From NCBI RefSeq assembly GCF_900094555.1, contig NZ_FMAC01000005.1:1-64000 (forward strand): 64,000 nucleotides of DNA, written 5' to 3'. The DNA is from Martinezella hainanensis (GTDB taxonomy: Bacteria; Pseudomonadota; Alphaproteobacteria; Rhizobiales; Rhizobiaceae). The position numbers and the translations under genes are program-made. Below, piece by piece: positions 45,316 to 54,816 of the stretch. The notes beneath the pieces were generated by a model. It had not been told where the DNA came from and ran no database searches. It saw only the letters and a program-made list of their open reading frames with translations. Position 1 is the first letter of the stretch; each line of letters starts with the position of its first letter.

Positions 45316-46149
45316 TCAGAAGGTCAGGTTTGCAGGCAGTGCGGCCTTGTCGACGCCGACGAGCGCGAGGCTATCGACAATCCAGCTTGAGACCTTGCCT
45401 TGCCCGCGGCGTTCCGCGAGCCAGGCATCGACATAGTCGCGGAATTCGCCATTCGGATCGCGCCGCACGCCGATCGTGGTCGGCTGGCTTCCGTGAGGGT
45501 CCGGAATGATGAGCTTGACGTTTGGTGAAAGGTGTTTCGTCGTCACGACGGCAAGGAGCGCGACCTGGATGATGGCATCCGCACGGCCCGACTGAAGCGC
45601 CAGAATGGTCTCATCGGCAGATTTGAGCGCGACCAGTGTGCAGTTCGGCAGGTTCTTGCGGGCGAAGTTGTCCTGCGTCGAGCCGAGATCGACGGCCACC
45701 CGCATCTCCGGCTTGTTCATCTCTTCCCACTTCGTCACTCCCAGATCCTTTCGGGCGACGAGCGTGAAGGTATTGTCCATCAGCGCCTTGGTGAAGTCGA
45801 CAACCTTGGCGCGCTCCGGACTGTTGCTGAGCCCGAACATGATGTCGATCTTATTGCTTTGCAGATCGATCACGGAGTTGCCCCAGGTCGTTTCGACCAA
45901 TTCCAGCTTGACGCCGATATATTGCGCGAGGTCGTGTCCCATCGCGACACAGAAACCTTCCCAGTCTCCGGTTGCGAGGTTCTTGTGATAGTAAGGCTCG
46001 GTGCCTGCAAACACGCCGATCCGCAGCGCGCCGCGTGCCCGGATCGCTTCGAGTGTTGGACCTTCGGTCGCTGCAAGAAGTGCGGAAGGGGGAAGGAGTG
46101 CGGCGGCGCCTGCGAGCAGCATTGCCTTTCCGAAGTCACGTCTGTTCAT
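45316..46149 (-). CDS. Amino-acid ABC transporter binding protein
   Basis: 277 aa with an N-terminal twin-arginine-like leader (MNRRDFGKAMLLAGAAALLP), then the type II binding fold: ALRIGVFAGTEPYYHKNLAT, DIMFGLSNSPERAKVVDFTK. Ligand not determinable. It is the second gene after AsnC and is followed 11 bp later by the racemase. Confidence 0.9.
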   Translation of the reverse strand: MNRRDFGKAMLLAGAAALLPPSALLAATEGPTLEAIRARGALRIGVFAGTEPYYHKNLATGDWEGFCVAMGHDLAQYIGVKLELVETTWGNSVIDLQSNKIDIMFGLSNSPERAKVVDFTKALMDNTFTLVARKDLGVTKWEEMNKPEMRVAVDLGSTQDNFARKNLPNCTLVALKSADETILALQSGRADAIIQVALLAVVTTKHLSPNVKLIIPDPHGSQPTTIGVRRDPNGEFRDYVDAWLAERRGQGKVSSWIVDSLALVGVDKAALPANLTF

Positions 46150-46177
46150 GGTCGTATCCCAGTTGATTGTTCGTTCC

Positions 46178-46642
46178 CTATTGCGCCTTGCGGGCGATCA
46201 ATGCGTTTTCGCGATTGATTTTATTGGAAAGCACGACCGAATAGGTCACGCTTTCGATTTCTTCGATCCGGGCAAGCTCTTCGATGAGTGCTTCCAGATC
46301 TTCCAAAAAATTGACGTTCACACGGCAGAGAATGTTGGCCGGGCCGCTGATTGCATCGGCGGTCGAGATCTCGGGATAGCCGCGCAATAGTGCAAACAGC
46401 CTTTGCGTAGCGCGCAAGGCGGTGGTGATGAAGATATAGGCTGAAACGCTTTGATCGATCTCGCGGCGACCCACGATCGCGCGATAGCCAAGGATGACGC
46501 CGCGACGTTCCAGCCGCTCGATACGCTCCTGGACACTTGAGCGCGCGAGGCCGACACGTCGAGCCAATTCACTGGCCGTCATACGTGCGTTTTCCTCCAG
46601 CATGCTGAGCAGATTGCGATCAATGCTGTCGCCGTAGTCCAT
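46178..46642 (-). CDS. Lrp/AsnC-family regulator
   Basis: 154 aa from the ATG at 46642 (the frame extends to 46756 without support). N-terminal helix-turn-helix MTASELARRVGLARSSVQER, then a RAM ligand domain ending SVTYSVVLSNKINRENALIA. It lies first in the amino-acid operon, 28 bp before the binding protein. It should respond to the imported amino acid and control the operon and itself. Confidence 0.92.
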   Translation of the reverse strand: MDYGDSIDRNLLSMLEENARMTASELARRVGLARSSVQERIERLERRGVILGYRAIVGRREIDQSVSAYIFITTALRATQRLFALLRGYPEISTADAISGPANILCRVNVNFLEDLEALIEELARIEEIESVTYSVVLSNKINRENALIARKAQ

Positions 46643-46754
46643 GTCGTTCCCACTTTCTTTTGCGGGAAGACTGGGGCCAAACTTTCCCAAAGAAAAGCAT
46701 TGAAAAATGGGTTCTTCATGACTTTTATTCATGTTGATCAACAGGAGCTTCGTC

Positions 46755-47684
46755 ATGCGTCGTTTTCTCCCATCCTTGAGCGCCCTGCATGCATTCGATG
46801 CATCCGTGCGTCACCTGAGCTTTACCAAGGCTGCCGAGGACATGGGGATCACGCAAAGCGGCATCAGCCGGCAGATAAAAAACCTTGAGGATTTTCTTGG
46901 CCTTACCCTGTTCGAGCGAGCCGGCCCGAAACTGATCCTGACGGAGGAGGGCGCGCGTTATTATGATGAGATTTCGCGCCTCCTCGACAAGCTGGAAGAT
47001 GTCTCCATCGATGCCGTCCGAGGTCGAAAGGCGCAGAGCATGCTGAAGATCGGCTTTCCGCCGACATTGATGCGGCGCTGGGGCGCGGCGATGCTGACTG
47101 CCTTTGCAACCGCGCATCCTCAAACATGGTTCGAGGTATATCCCTGCCGCCACGACCTCGATTTCGCGGCATCCGAGCTGGATCTTGCGTTTGTGCGTGG
47201 TACAGGCAATTGGAGCGGCGCACGCAGCCAGTTGCTCTTCGACGAGGAGTTGATCGTGGTTGGCGCGCCGAAACTAGTGCCGTTGCAAGGCTTGCCAAGC
47301 GACGAGGCTCTGCTGGAATATCCGCTGATTCAGAATTCCAGTCGCCCGAGCCTGTGGCTGCATTGGCTGCGAGGGGCGGGCGTGCACTACAAGAGCCGTA
47401 TCTACGGTCCGCGCTTGCCGAACTTCGATATGATCCTCGAATGCGCCATCGGCGGCATGGGGCTGGCAGTCGTTCCCGAGCTCCATGTGCGCACCGAACT
47501 GGCCGCGGGGATTCTGAAGCCCGCTCTAAACAGGCTTCAGACGTCGGGCGAGGGTTTTTATCTCTGTTTCCCGCAGGCACGGATGAACTCGGCCAATGTG
47601 CGAATCTTCCGCGATTGGTTCGCCACCGAATTCACCCGCCGGCGGCAATTCTTGCCCCCGGCGTTTCCTTTAGATCAAAAATAG
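46755..47684 (+). CDS. LysR-family regulator (GcvA-like)
   Basis: 309 aa from the ATG at 46755, after CAGGAG. The head LPSLSALHAFDASVRHLSFT and AAEDMGITQSGISRQIKNLE are typical GcvA-branch LysR sequences. It is divergent from the AsnC gene (112 bp between starts) and its stop overlaps the end of the ThDP gene by 10 bp. Target uncertain: the divergent amino-acid operon is the closest. Confidence 0.9.
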   Translation: MRRFLPSLSALHAFDASVRHLSFTKAAEDMGITQSGISRQIKNLEDFLGLTLFERAGPKLILTEEGARYYDEISRLLDKLEDVSIDAVRGRKAQSMLKIGFPPTLMRRWGAAMLTAFATAHPQTWFEVYPCRHDLDFAASELDLAFVRGTGNWSGARSQLLFDEELIVVGAPKLVPLQGLPSDEALLEYPLIQNSSRPSLWLHWLRGAGVHYKSRIYGPRLPNFDMILECAIGGMGLAVVPELHVRTELAAGILKPALNRLQTSGEGFYLCFPQARMNSANVRIFRDWFATEFTRRRQFLPPAFPLDQK

Positions 47685-49426
47685 GCCTTCTCTACCGGCT
47701 GCAGTTCGAGAGGGTCTTCTCCCCGTTTCAACAGCCAGGAATAGACCGGAGGTACCCGGTCTGCGATGGATTCGACATGCACGTCGATGAAGCACGGCCC
47801 GTCGTCGTAGGCAAAGGCGGCTGCGAGCGCGCCATCGAGTTCCGAAGCCGTTTTGGCTGTCCACGCCTTGAGACCATATGCCTCCGCGATTGCCTGACCG
47901 CGGGGTGCCAGAAAATCCACGCCAAAGCACTGATTGTGGCCCTTGAGCCGGTGGAGGCCCTTGATCCAGCCGAACGTCCCATTGTTGAAGAGGAGAAGGA
48001 TCGCCGGCACTTGCAAGCGCACCAGCGTTTCCAGTTCGCCGACCGTCATGCCGAACGATCCGTCACCGAAAAGACCGATCGGCCTCTTGGACGGATCGGC
48101 TCGCCAGGCTCCGACTGTGGCGGGAAGCGCCGAACCGAGGCCACCAAAGGCACGTGGTATGGCAAAGCGGGTCTCGCGGTCATTGATTTTGAGGAAGCGC
48201 GTCATGTAGGGGGTCGGCGTTCCGGCGTCGGAGTAGATAAGTGCAGGTCTGCCGGAAGATTGCAGGGCCTGATTGAAAGCGCGCACGGCGCGCTCGGGTC
48301 GCAGTGGAACGCGTTCGTCGGAAAGCGCCTCCTCCGCATGCTCCCAAAAGATTTGCCGGCGCCGGTTGAGTTCTCTGATCCAGGTTTCGTGCCGGGAGGG
48401 CTCGATGGCCGCTCTCAACTGCAGCAACTCCTTGAGGACCAGCAGGGCATCTCCCTGAATGGACAGCAGATTCTCATAGTTGTTTGCCATGATCTCGGGC
48501 GAGATGTCGATTTGGGCCAGCCGCCTGTTGAGGGTGATCCGCGGGAAGGTCCAGCCGATGGTGACGACCGAGCCAATGCGCGAGCCCACGAACAGCGTGA
48601 AATCGGAATGTTCAAGCGCCCAGTTCGCATGGGGATGATATCCGTTGTCGCCGATGACGCCGATTGCGAGACGATGGTCGTCGTCGATGGCGCCCTGGCC
48701 GGTCATCGTCGTGCACATCGGCACGTTGAATTTCTCGGCAAGCCGCGTGATCTCGTCGCCCGCGCGGCCGCGGTTGACTCCACCCCCTGCCACGATCAGC
48801 GGCCGCTCGGCCCTGGAAAGGAGCTCCAGCAGCTCTTCGAGTTTCGCGCGCGGCGGCAGCGTCGGATAGGCCGGGAACGTTCGGCATTCCTCCTCGACAT
48901 GCAGGGATATCCGCGTCAGGTCTACCTCGGCCAGCAGCATGTCCTCGGGAATCTGCAGATGCACGGCGCCGGGTTTGCCGGAGCAGGCGACACGAAAGGC
49001 GCGGCGGATGATTTCGGGCAGTTTCTCCGGCGTCTTCACCTGCACGGACAGCTTCGTGACTGGTTCGAACAGTTTCGCGCAGTCCAATTCCGTCAGGACG
49101 CCGCGTCCTTCGCCCGGCAATGGAATGTCGATGGTCAGGAGGATTACCGGCACCGACGATCCGTTCGATTCCGCGACCGGCGGCAATGAATACATCGCGC
49201 CTGCGCCCGACGGGCATTCGAACACGCCAGGCTTGTTGGTAAACCGCCCGTAAGCGTCCGCCATGAAGCCGGCAGAGCGCTCATCGCGGGCCATCACATG
49301 CCGTATTTCGCCTTCCCGGTGCTGGAGCGCTTCATAGAGCGGCACGTTGGTGTCCCCGGGGACACCAAAGATCGTGTCAACTCCGTATCCAATGAGCATA
49401 TCTACCAGAATATCCGCACCGCGCAT
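47675..49426 (-). CDS. ThDP-dependent decarboxylase/synthase (acetolactate-synthase-like)
   Basis: 583 aa from the ATG at 49426, after GGGAG. Three-domain ThDP enzyme: PYR domain with catalytic Glu49 (RDERSAGFMADAYGR), a central domain, and a PP domain with the ThDP motif GDGSFGMT to FNNGTFGW near residue 450. It resembles the IlvB/oxalyl-CoA-decarboxylase group. Substrate unknown; no regulatory subunit is next to it. It converges on the GcvA-like LysR gene. Confidence 0.88.
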   Translation of the reverse strand: MRGADILVDMLIGYGVDTIFGVPGDTNVPLYEALQHREGEIRHVMARDERSAGFMADAYGRFTNKPGVFECPSGAGAMYSLPPVAESNGSSVPVILLTIDIPLPGEGRGVLTELDCAKLFEPVTKLSVQVKTPEKLPEIIRRAFRVACSGKPGAVHLQIPEDMLLAEVDLTRISLHVEEECRTFPAYPTLPPRAKLEELLELLSRAERPLIVAGGGVNRGRAGDEITRLAEKFNVPMCTTMTGQGAIDDDHRLAIGVIGDNGYHPHANWALEHSDFTLFVGSRIGSVVTIGWTFPRITLNRRLAQIDISPEIMANNYENLLSIQGDALLVLKELLQLRAAIEPSRHETWIRELNRRRQIFWEHAEEALSDERVPLRPERAVRAFNQALQSSGRPALIYSDAGTPTPYMTRFLKINDRETRFAIPRAFGGLGSALPATVGAWRADPSKRPIGLFGDGSFGMTVGELETLVRLQVPAILLLFNNGTFGWIKGLHRLKGHNQCFGVDFLAPRGQAIAEAYGLKAWTAKTASELDGALAAAFAYDDGPCFIDVHVESIADRVPPVYSWLLKRGEDPLELQPVEKAYF

Positions 49427-49741
49427 TCGTTTCTCCCGTGTCTCGCTGCGATGATCAGGATAATGGAGCGGAGGTTTGCCGGGGACCGGCAAATCGGCGG
49501 CTTGAAGTGGCGCTAGCCGTCGATCTGCCGGCCCGATCCCTGAGTTCGCATGGGGCATAGTGAGCCAAGCGCGTTGCAATCATGAAGCTGTTAAGCAAGG
49601 GAAGTGCTATGAAAACATCCGCTATGGTGAGATTGCGGCTGCGGTGATCCTAAGTGCCCATCCTTTTTGGTTCTATTTCCGCGTCCCGCTCAGCCTGTGC
49701 GTGATCGAGGACATCCGCCCCGCGGCTTACGATGCGAGGCG
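49427..49741. other. 315-bp upstream region of the ThDP gene
   Basis: Contains a perfect inverted repeat at 49475-49493 (TTTGCCGG, GGA, CCGGCAAA), about 50 bp upstream of the ATG at 49426, which could be an operator or hairpin. A 62-codon plus frame at 49560-49748 has no support. Confidence 0.5.
49475..49493. promoter_or_regulatory. 19-bp inverted repeat before the ThDP gene
   Basis: Perfect 8-bp arms around a 3-bp centre, with no T run following on either strand; operator-like size. The regulator is not known; LysR at 46755 and LacI at 49742 are candidates. Confidence 0.5.
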
Positions 49742-50824
49742 TTATTGATCGTTGCTGCGAGATGGTGAGGCGACCGATCCGCGCTTGATCAGCCCTGTTT
49801 TGATGACAGTTCGCTCGACAGGCAAATCCTTGCCGTTCAGCCGCGAGATCAGACGCTCGGCCGCCTTCTTGCCCATCTCGTAGACAGGCTGGTCGACGAC
49901 GGTAATCGGCGGTGTCGTGACGGTCGTCCAGTCCGCATCCAGGAAGGAGATCATCGATATATCGCGCGGTATGGACAATCCCAGTGTCTGCAAGGTCTTG
50001 AAGATCCTAAGCCCGACGAGACTGTCCGACGCGATGAGGGCGGTCGGAGGGGCCGCATCCTGCAGCAGGCTCTTGACGACACCATCTGTCTTTGGCTGAT
50101 CGGTTGCGCCGAGCCGCACGTAATAGCGCGCTTTCGCAATGCCAGCATCAGCCTGTTCCTTCAGCACGCCCTCAACGCGCTCCCGAACCGCAGAATTGGA
50201 AATGCTGCGGCTGTCATCGAGGAATTCGCTTTCGGTATCCATCGCCGATATATAGGCAATCCGTCTATGTCCCGTGTCGAGAAGATGGCGGGTTGCAATC
50301 ATGGCTGCGTCGAGGTCATCGCCGGTCACGGCGTCGACGCCGAGTGCTGGAATGTTCCGGTCAAAGAGAACGAGAGGCACGCCGACGCGGCGTATGTCCT
50401 GAAGATGCTCCATCCGGTCGCAGCGCGCCGGCGTCACGATCAGTCCATCGACGCGCTTTCCGATCAGCAGGTCGACCGCTGACTTTTCCGCATCGAGTTC
50501 CTCGCCCGAATTGGCGATGATGACGTTGAAACCGGCCATGCGCGCGACGTCGCTGATCCCTCTGACGGCAAGGCTGAAAAAGGCGTTTTCGATATCGCCG
50601 ACCACGACGCCGATGATGCCGGATTTGCCCGTTGTCATGCTGCGGGCGAGTTCGTTCGGCCGGTATTCGAGTGCCGCAGCAGCGGCAAGCACCTGCTCGC
50701 GAACCTTGTCGCTGACGACGCCATAGCCGCCGAGCACGCGGGCAGCCGTGGCCTTCGAGACATTGGCTGCCCTGGCAACATCGGCGACTGTAACGGAGCG
50801 TTTCGGGGTGAGGGGCTCTTCCAT
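49742..50824 (-). CDS. LacI-family repressor of the second amino-acid module
   Basis: 360 aa. Helix-turn-helix VTVADVARAANVSKATAARV; effector domain starting SGIIGVVVGDIENAFFSLAV. It is divergent from an amino-acid binding-protein gene, with two CCGGT-centred operators between (50884-50916). LacI control of an amino-acid type importer is uncommon; the ligand may be a sugar-linked amino acid, such as an opine, but this is inference. Confidence 0.92.
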   Translation of the reverse strand: MEEPLTPKRSVTVADVARAANVSKATAARVLGGYGVVSDKVREQVLAAAAALEYRPNELARSMTTGKSGIIGVVVGDIENAFFSLAVRGISDVARMAGFNVIIANSGEELDAEKSAVDLLIGKRVDGLIVTPARCDRMEHLQDIRRVGVPLVLFDRNIPALGVDAVTGDDLDAAMIATRHLLDTGHRRIAYISAMDTESEFLDDSRSISNSAVRERVEGVLKEQADAGIAKARYYVRLGATDQPKTDGVVKSLLQDAAPPTALIASDSLVGLRIFKTLQTLGLSIPRDISMISFLDADWTTVTTPPITVVDQPVYEMGKKAAERLISRLNGKDLPVERTVIKTGLIKRGSVASPSRSNDQ

Positions 50825-50883
50825 TCGATGACGATTACAAGAGTTGTTGACGGACGGTCAATCTGAAGTTAACAAATAGCATT

Positions 50884-50916
50884 GAGACCGGTCTCTTTTT
50901 GCATGATACCGGTCTC
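50884..50916. promoter_or_regulatory. Two LacI-type operators
   Basis: GAGACCGGTCTC (50884-50895, perfect palindrome) and GATACCGGTCTC (50905-50916, one base different). Centres are 21 bp apart, two helical turns. Both lie between the LacI start (50824) and the binding-protein start (51011). Confidence 0.8.
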
Positions 50917-51010
50917 TTGTCCAGATAATCTCTTGCCGATATGTGGTCGGGGAAATCGGACGCGCATGCACGAATGCCGATAAGAGCATCCTTCAGAGCG
51001 GAGAACGAAC

Positions 51011-51838
51011 ATGAAATTATTCAGCATTTTCTCGGCCATCGCCGCGCCGTTGCGCGCCGGCGCGCTGGCCTATCTCGTTGCGGCAAGCGTCGGCCCGGCG
51101 GTCGCCGCCGACAATCCCTACAATCTGATCGATCCGAGCGTCATCAGCGTCGGCACGATGGGAGATTCCAAGCCCTACACCTTCACGACGGCCGATGGTC
51201 AATTCACCGGCTTCGATATCGAACTCTTCCTGAATGTTGTTTCCCGCATGGGTTTCCCCAAGGACAAGGTGACGTTCACCGGTCAGGAGTTTTCGGCCCT
51301 GCTGCCGTCGGTCGCCAACCAGCGCTTCGACGTCGCCGTAGCCGCAATCGGAACGACCGACGCACGCAAGAAGACGGTCGATTTCTCCGACGGCTATCTC
51401 GCCGGCTACCTGTCGGTTCTGACATCGGATACCTCGATCAAGGATGCAACCGGCCTCAAGGGCAAACGCCTCGGCGTCGTCCAGGGCACCTTGCAGGAGA
51501 TCTATGCCACGAAGAACTTCGCCGGCACCGATCTCGTCAAATTTCCGGACAACAATTCTGCCGTTGCGGCGCTGAACAACGGCACCATCGACGCACATTT
51601 CCTCGATTATGAGGCAGCCAAACAATATGGCGAGCGCTATCCCGCGCTGAAGATCGCGGTGAATATTCCGTCCTTCGACGCGCCTGCAGGCTTCGTCATC
51701 CACAAGGGCAACGACGCCTTCCGCCTGGCGCTCAACAAGGCGCTGCACGAAGCCATGCAGGACGGCACCTGGAAGACGCTCTATGAGAAGTGGTTCCCCG
51801 GTTCGCCGATGCCTGACCAATATCTTCCCAAGAAGTAA
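51011..51838 (+). CDS. Amino-acid ABC transporter binding protein
   Basis: 275 aa from the ATG at 51011, after GGAGAACG. Signal peptide to about residue 33 (VGPAVAAD). Type II binding fold: [40 protein letters not shown]. Followed by the fused transporter gene and the DadA-like gene on the same strand, presumably one operon controlled by the divergent LacI. Confidence 0.9.
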   Translation: MKLFSIFSAIAAPLRAGALAYLVAASVGPAVAADNPYNLIDPSVISVGTMGDSKPYTFTTADGQFTGFDIELFLNVVSRMGFPKDKVTFTGQEFSALLPSVANQRFDVAVAAIGTTDARKKTVDFSDGYLAGYLSVLTSDTSIKDATGLKGKRLGVVQGTLQEIYATKNFAGTDLVKFPDNNSAVAALNNGTIDAHFLDYEAAKQYGERYPALKIAVNIPSFDAPAGFVIHKGNDAFRLALNKALHEAMQDGTWKTLYEKWFPGSPMPDQYLPKK

Positions 51839-51905
51839 GGCCGCGCCGCCGTCCGGTTGCCGGGCGGCGGCATTTCGCTGCCTGGTGAATTTCATGGGGA
51901 ATTGA

Positions 51906-53432
51906 ATGGATTGGCTTGAAAACCTCCGTCGCAGCTTCCTGGATTGGGATGCGATGGCCGAAGTCCTGCCGAGCATGATTACGGTCGGACTGAAGAACAC
52001 ACTCATCCTGGCGGCAGCCTCCACCGTGCTCGGCGTCGTCATCGGCATGGTATTGGCCGTCATGGGCATCTCGCAGTCACGTTGGCTGCGTCTGCCGGCG
52101 CGCATCTATACCGATATCTTTCGCGGCCTGCCGGCAATCGTGACGATCCTCATCATCGGCCAGGGCTTTGCCCGCATCGGCCGCGAGATCTTTGGTCCGT
52201 CGCCCTTTCCGCTCGGGATCATCGCGCTCAGCCTGATCGCAGGCGCCTATATCGGCGAGATCTTTCGATCGGGCATTCAAAGCGTCGAGAGAGGTCAGAT
52301 GGAGGCCTGCCGCGCGCTCAGTATGAGCTATGGGCAGGGGATGCGGCTGATCGTCATCCCGCAAGGGGTCCGGCGCGTCCTGCCGGCGCTCGTCAACCAG
52401 TTCATCGGCAACGTCAAGGATTCGAGCCTTGTCTATTTTCTGGGGCTGCTGGCCTCCGAGCGTGAGATCTTCCGCGTCGGTCAGGATCAAGCGGTGGTTA
52501 CAGGCAATCTCTCGCCTTTGCTGTTGGCCGGTGTCTTCTATCTGGTGATCACCGTGCCGCTGACGCATCTCGTCAACTATATCGACGCGCGTCTGCGTCT
52601 TGGGCGTCAGGGTCGCGGTTCCGGCGCTACGAGCGGTCTTGTCGAGGTCGGCGAATTGGAAGCGGCTTCAGGCGCGCAGACGCCGCGGGATACTGCGCCA
52701 CGCTTCAAGGGTGGCGCCGTCAGTATCCGTGATCTCAGCATGTCCTATGGTGATCTCGAAGTACTGAAGGGCATCGATCTCGATATAGCGAGAGGCACGG
52801 TGACCTGCGTCATCGGGCCATCCGGCTCGGGTAAATCGACGCTGCTGCGGTGCCTGAACCGGCTGGTGGAGCCGAAGCGCGGCGCCATCGAGCTCGATGG
52901 CGAAAGCATCCTGTCCATGAAACCGGAAAGTCTGCGTCGCCGCGTCGGCATGGTGTTCCAGCATTTCAATCTTTTTCCGGATCACACGGCGCTTGAAAAC
53001 GTCATGCTGTCGCTGACGAAGATCAAGGGGATGCCGAAGGGCGAGGCGCGGCGGATTGCCGAGACCCGCCTTGCGGAAGTGGGGCTTGCCGGGCGCAAGG
53101 ATCACCGCCCCGCCGGTCTTTCCGGCGGCCAGCAGCAGCGCGTCGCCATCGCCCGCGCTCTTGCCATGGATCCGGAAGTCGTCCTCTTCGATGAGGTCAC
53201 GAGCGCACTCGATCCGGAGCTGGTGAAGGGGGTTCTCGACCTGATGGCCAGTCTCGGGCGCCAGGGCATGACCATGGCGGTCGTTACCCACGAGATGGGG
53301 TTTGCTCGCAGGGTCGCTGACCAGGTCGTCTTCATGGATGAAGGCCGCATCGTTGAAGCCGGCCCACCGCAACAGATCTTCGACAATCCACAAAGCGAGC
53401 GGCTGAAACGCTTCCTCGCCGAGGTGCTCTGA
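51906..53432 (+). CDS. Fused amino-acid ABC permease and ATPase
   Basis: 508 aa. Residues 1-225 are a HisM/GlnP-type permease ([20 protein letters not shown], contact loop [20 protein letters not shown]). A 45-residue polar linker ([20 protein letters not shown]) leads to a GlnQ-type ATPase (about 270-508) with Walker [13 protein letters not shown], signature [17 protein letters not shown] and Walker [14 protein letters not shown]. No stop or frameshift separates the halves. Such fusions give one subunit in a transporter that normally needs two genes. Ribosome binding site GGGGAATTG. Confidence 0.92.
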   Translation: MDWLENLRRSFLDWDAMAEVLPSMITVGLKNTLILAAASTVLGVVIGMVLAVMGISQSRWLRLPARIYTDIFRGLPAIVTILIIGQGFARIGREIFGPSPFPLGIIALSLIAGAYIGEIFRSGIQSVERGQMEACRALSMSYGQGMRLIVIPQGVRRVLPALVNQFIGNVKDSSLVYFLGLLASEREIFRVGQDQAVVTGNLSPLLLAGVFYLVITVPLTHLVNYIDARLRLGRQGRGSGATSGLVEVGELEAASGAQTPRDTAPRFKGGAVSIRDLSMSYGDLEVLKGIDLDIARGTVTCVIGPSGSGKSTLLRCLNRLVEPKRGAIELDGESILSMKPESLRRRVGMVFQHFNLFPDHTALENVMLSLTKIKGMPKGEARRIAETRLAEVGLAGRKDHRPAGLSGGQQQRVAIARALAMDPEVVLFDEVTSALDPELVKGVLDLMASLGRQGMTMAVVTHEMGFARRVADQVVFMDEGRIVEAGPPQQIFDNPQSERLKRFLAEVL

Positions 53433-53501
53433 CAAACAGGGCCGGCGAGAATTAAGACGGCCCTTCGATCGCAACATTCCCTACTGACAAGGTTTTCCAA
53501 C

Positions 53502-54629
53502 ATGCATGCTCCCACTCGTCCTTCGAAAGTCGTTGTTGTCGGCGGCGGTATCTTCGGGGTTTCCTGTGCCGTTCATCTGGCGCGGCTTGGCGTTCAGACA
53601 ACGCTGATCAACGACGGCCCGCTGGCAAATGGCGCATCGGGCCGCTCGCTCGCCTGGCTCAATTCTGCGAGGCGCCGCTCCGATGCCTATCATCGGTTGC
53701 GTCTGGCCGGCATCGACCGCTATCGCACACTTTCCGCCAGATATCCTGATGCGGCATGGCTGCGTTTTGACGGTGGCCTGACCTGGGATGCCGACGAAGC
53801 CGATAACGACATCGCCGCCGTCTTCGATTACGAGCGTGATCTTGGCTATCACGCGCAATTGCTGACGCCGGGTGAGATTGCGAAAGTGACGCCGGGCGTC
53901 GACCCCCGTTCTGTGACGCGGCAGGGTGCCATCTTCAATCCGGGCGAGGGCTGGGTCGATCTGCCATCCCTGATCGGCATCCTTGCCGAGGAGTTCCGGT
54001 CTTTGGGCGGCGAAATCGTCACCGATGCCGGCCGGGCGGCTGTCAAGGTAGAGGATGGTCGCGCCCGCGGCGTCACGACTGCGAGTGGCGCCCGTTGGGC
54101 GGCCGATGCTGTCTTGCTGGCGGCCGGCGGCGAGGTGCCGGCAATCGTTGCGGAAGCCGGCCCGCACATCGGCGACGATACGCCGATCGCGCTTCTCGTT
54201 CGGACGAAACCAATCAAGCATCCGCTGAAGGCCGTGCTGAATACGCCGCGCGTTGCCATCCGCCCGACCCCTGAGGGTGCCTTTGCGCTGGATTCAGCCT
54301 GGTCGGAAGAAGAGGTCATCGTAAAGGCCGATGGCAGCTACGAAATCAAGCCTTCGACACTCGAAGGGTTGCTGCAGGAAGCCTCGAAGGTGCTGGAAGG
54401 AAATCCGAAGCTCGAAATCGGCGACTATGGCGTCGGTCCCAAGCCCATCCCTGGCGACGGCGAGCCGGTTTTCGGCGAATTGCAGACGATCCCGGGCTAT
54501 TTCGTTGCATTCAGCCATAGCGGCGCCACTCTTGGCCTGATCGCCGGCGAACTGCTCGCCGACGAGATCGCTACTGGCAAGCGTCATCCGCTTCTGGCCG
54601 CCTTCCGACCGGAACGCTTCGCCAGATAG
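53502..54629 (+). CDS. FAD-dependent amino-acid/amine oxidase (DadA-like)
   Basis: 375 aa. FAD motif VVVVGGGIFGVSCAVHLARL near the N-terminus; DAO-family C-terminus FVAFSHSGATLGLIAGELLA. Likely oxidises the imported amino acid, N-methyl amino acid or opine to the keto acid. The gene is 69 bp after the fused transporter gene and is last in that operon. It converges on the next oxidase across about 190 bp. Confidence 0.88.
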   Translation: MHAPTRPSKVVVVGGGIFGVSCAVHLARLGVQTTLINDGPLANGASGRSLAWLNSARRRSDAYHRLRLAGIDRYRTLSARYPDAAWLRFDGGLTWDADEADNDIAAVFDYERDLGYHAQLLTPGEIAKVTPGVDPRSVTRQGAIFNPGEGWVDLPSLIGILAEEFRSLGGEIVTDAGRAAVKVEDGRARGVTTASGARWAADAVLLAAGGEVPAIVAEAGPHIGDDTPIALLVRTKPIKHPLKAVLNTPRVAIRPTPEGAFALDSAWSEEEVIVKADGSYEIKPSTLEGLLQEASKVLEGNPKLEIGDYGVGPKPIPGDGEPVFGELQTIPGYFVAFSHSGATLGLIAGELLADEIATGKRHPLLAAFRPERFAR

Positions 54630-54816
54630 TTTGATCGGAAAGGCAACCGACACGTCCAAGGGTGTCCGTGAAGGCGAACAATCGATCTTCACGGCCAAGC
54701 CGTTGCAGCTTGCCGACGTTCAGGCCGGGCGGCAGATCGACATGATCGAAGATGTTGCAATCTCGCCGGGGCATCGACCCCCTGCCTTCTCCCAATACCG
54801 AGGATGTGGGTGGTGG

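Noticed and set aside
47126..49189. 687-codon plus frame across LysR and ThDP genes
   Set aside because: Spans two converging real genes and has no domain of its own.
49560..49748. 62-codon plus-strand gene
   Set aside because: No ribosome binding site, random-looking composition, and it overlaps the end of the LacI gene.
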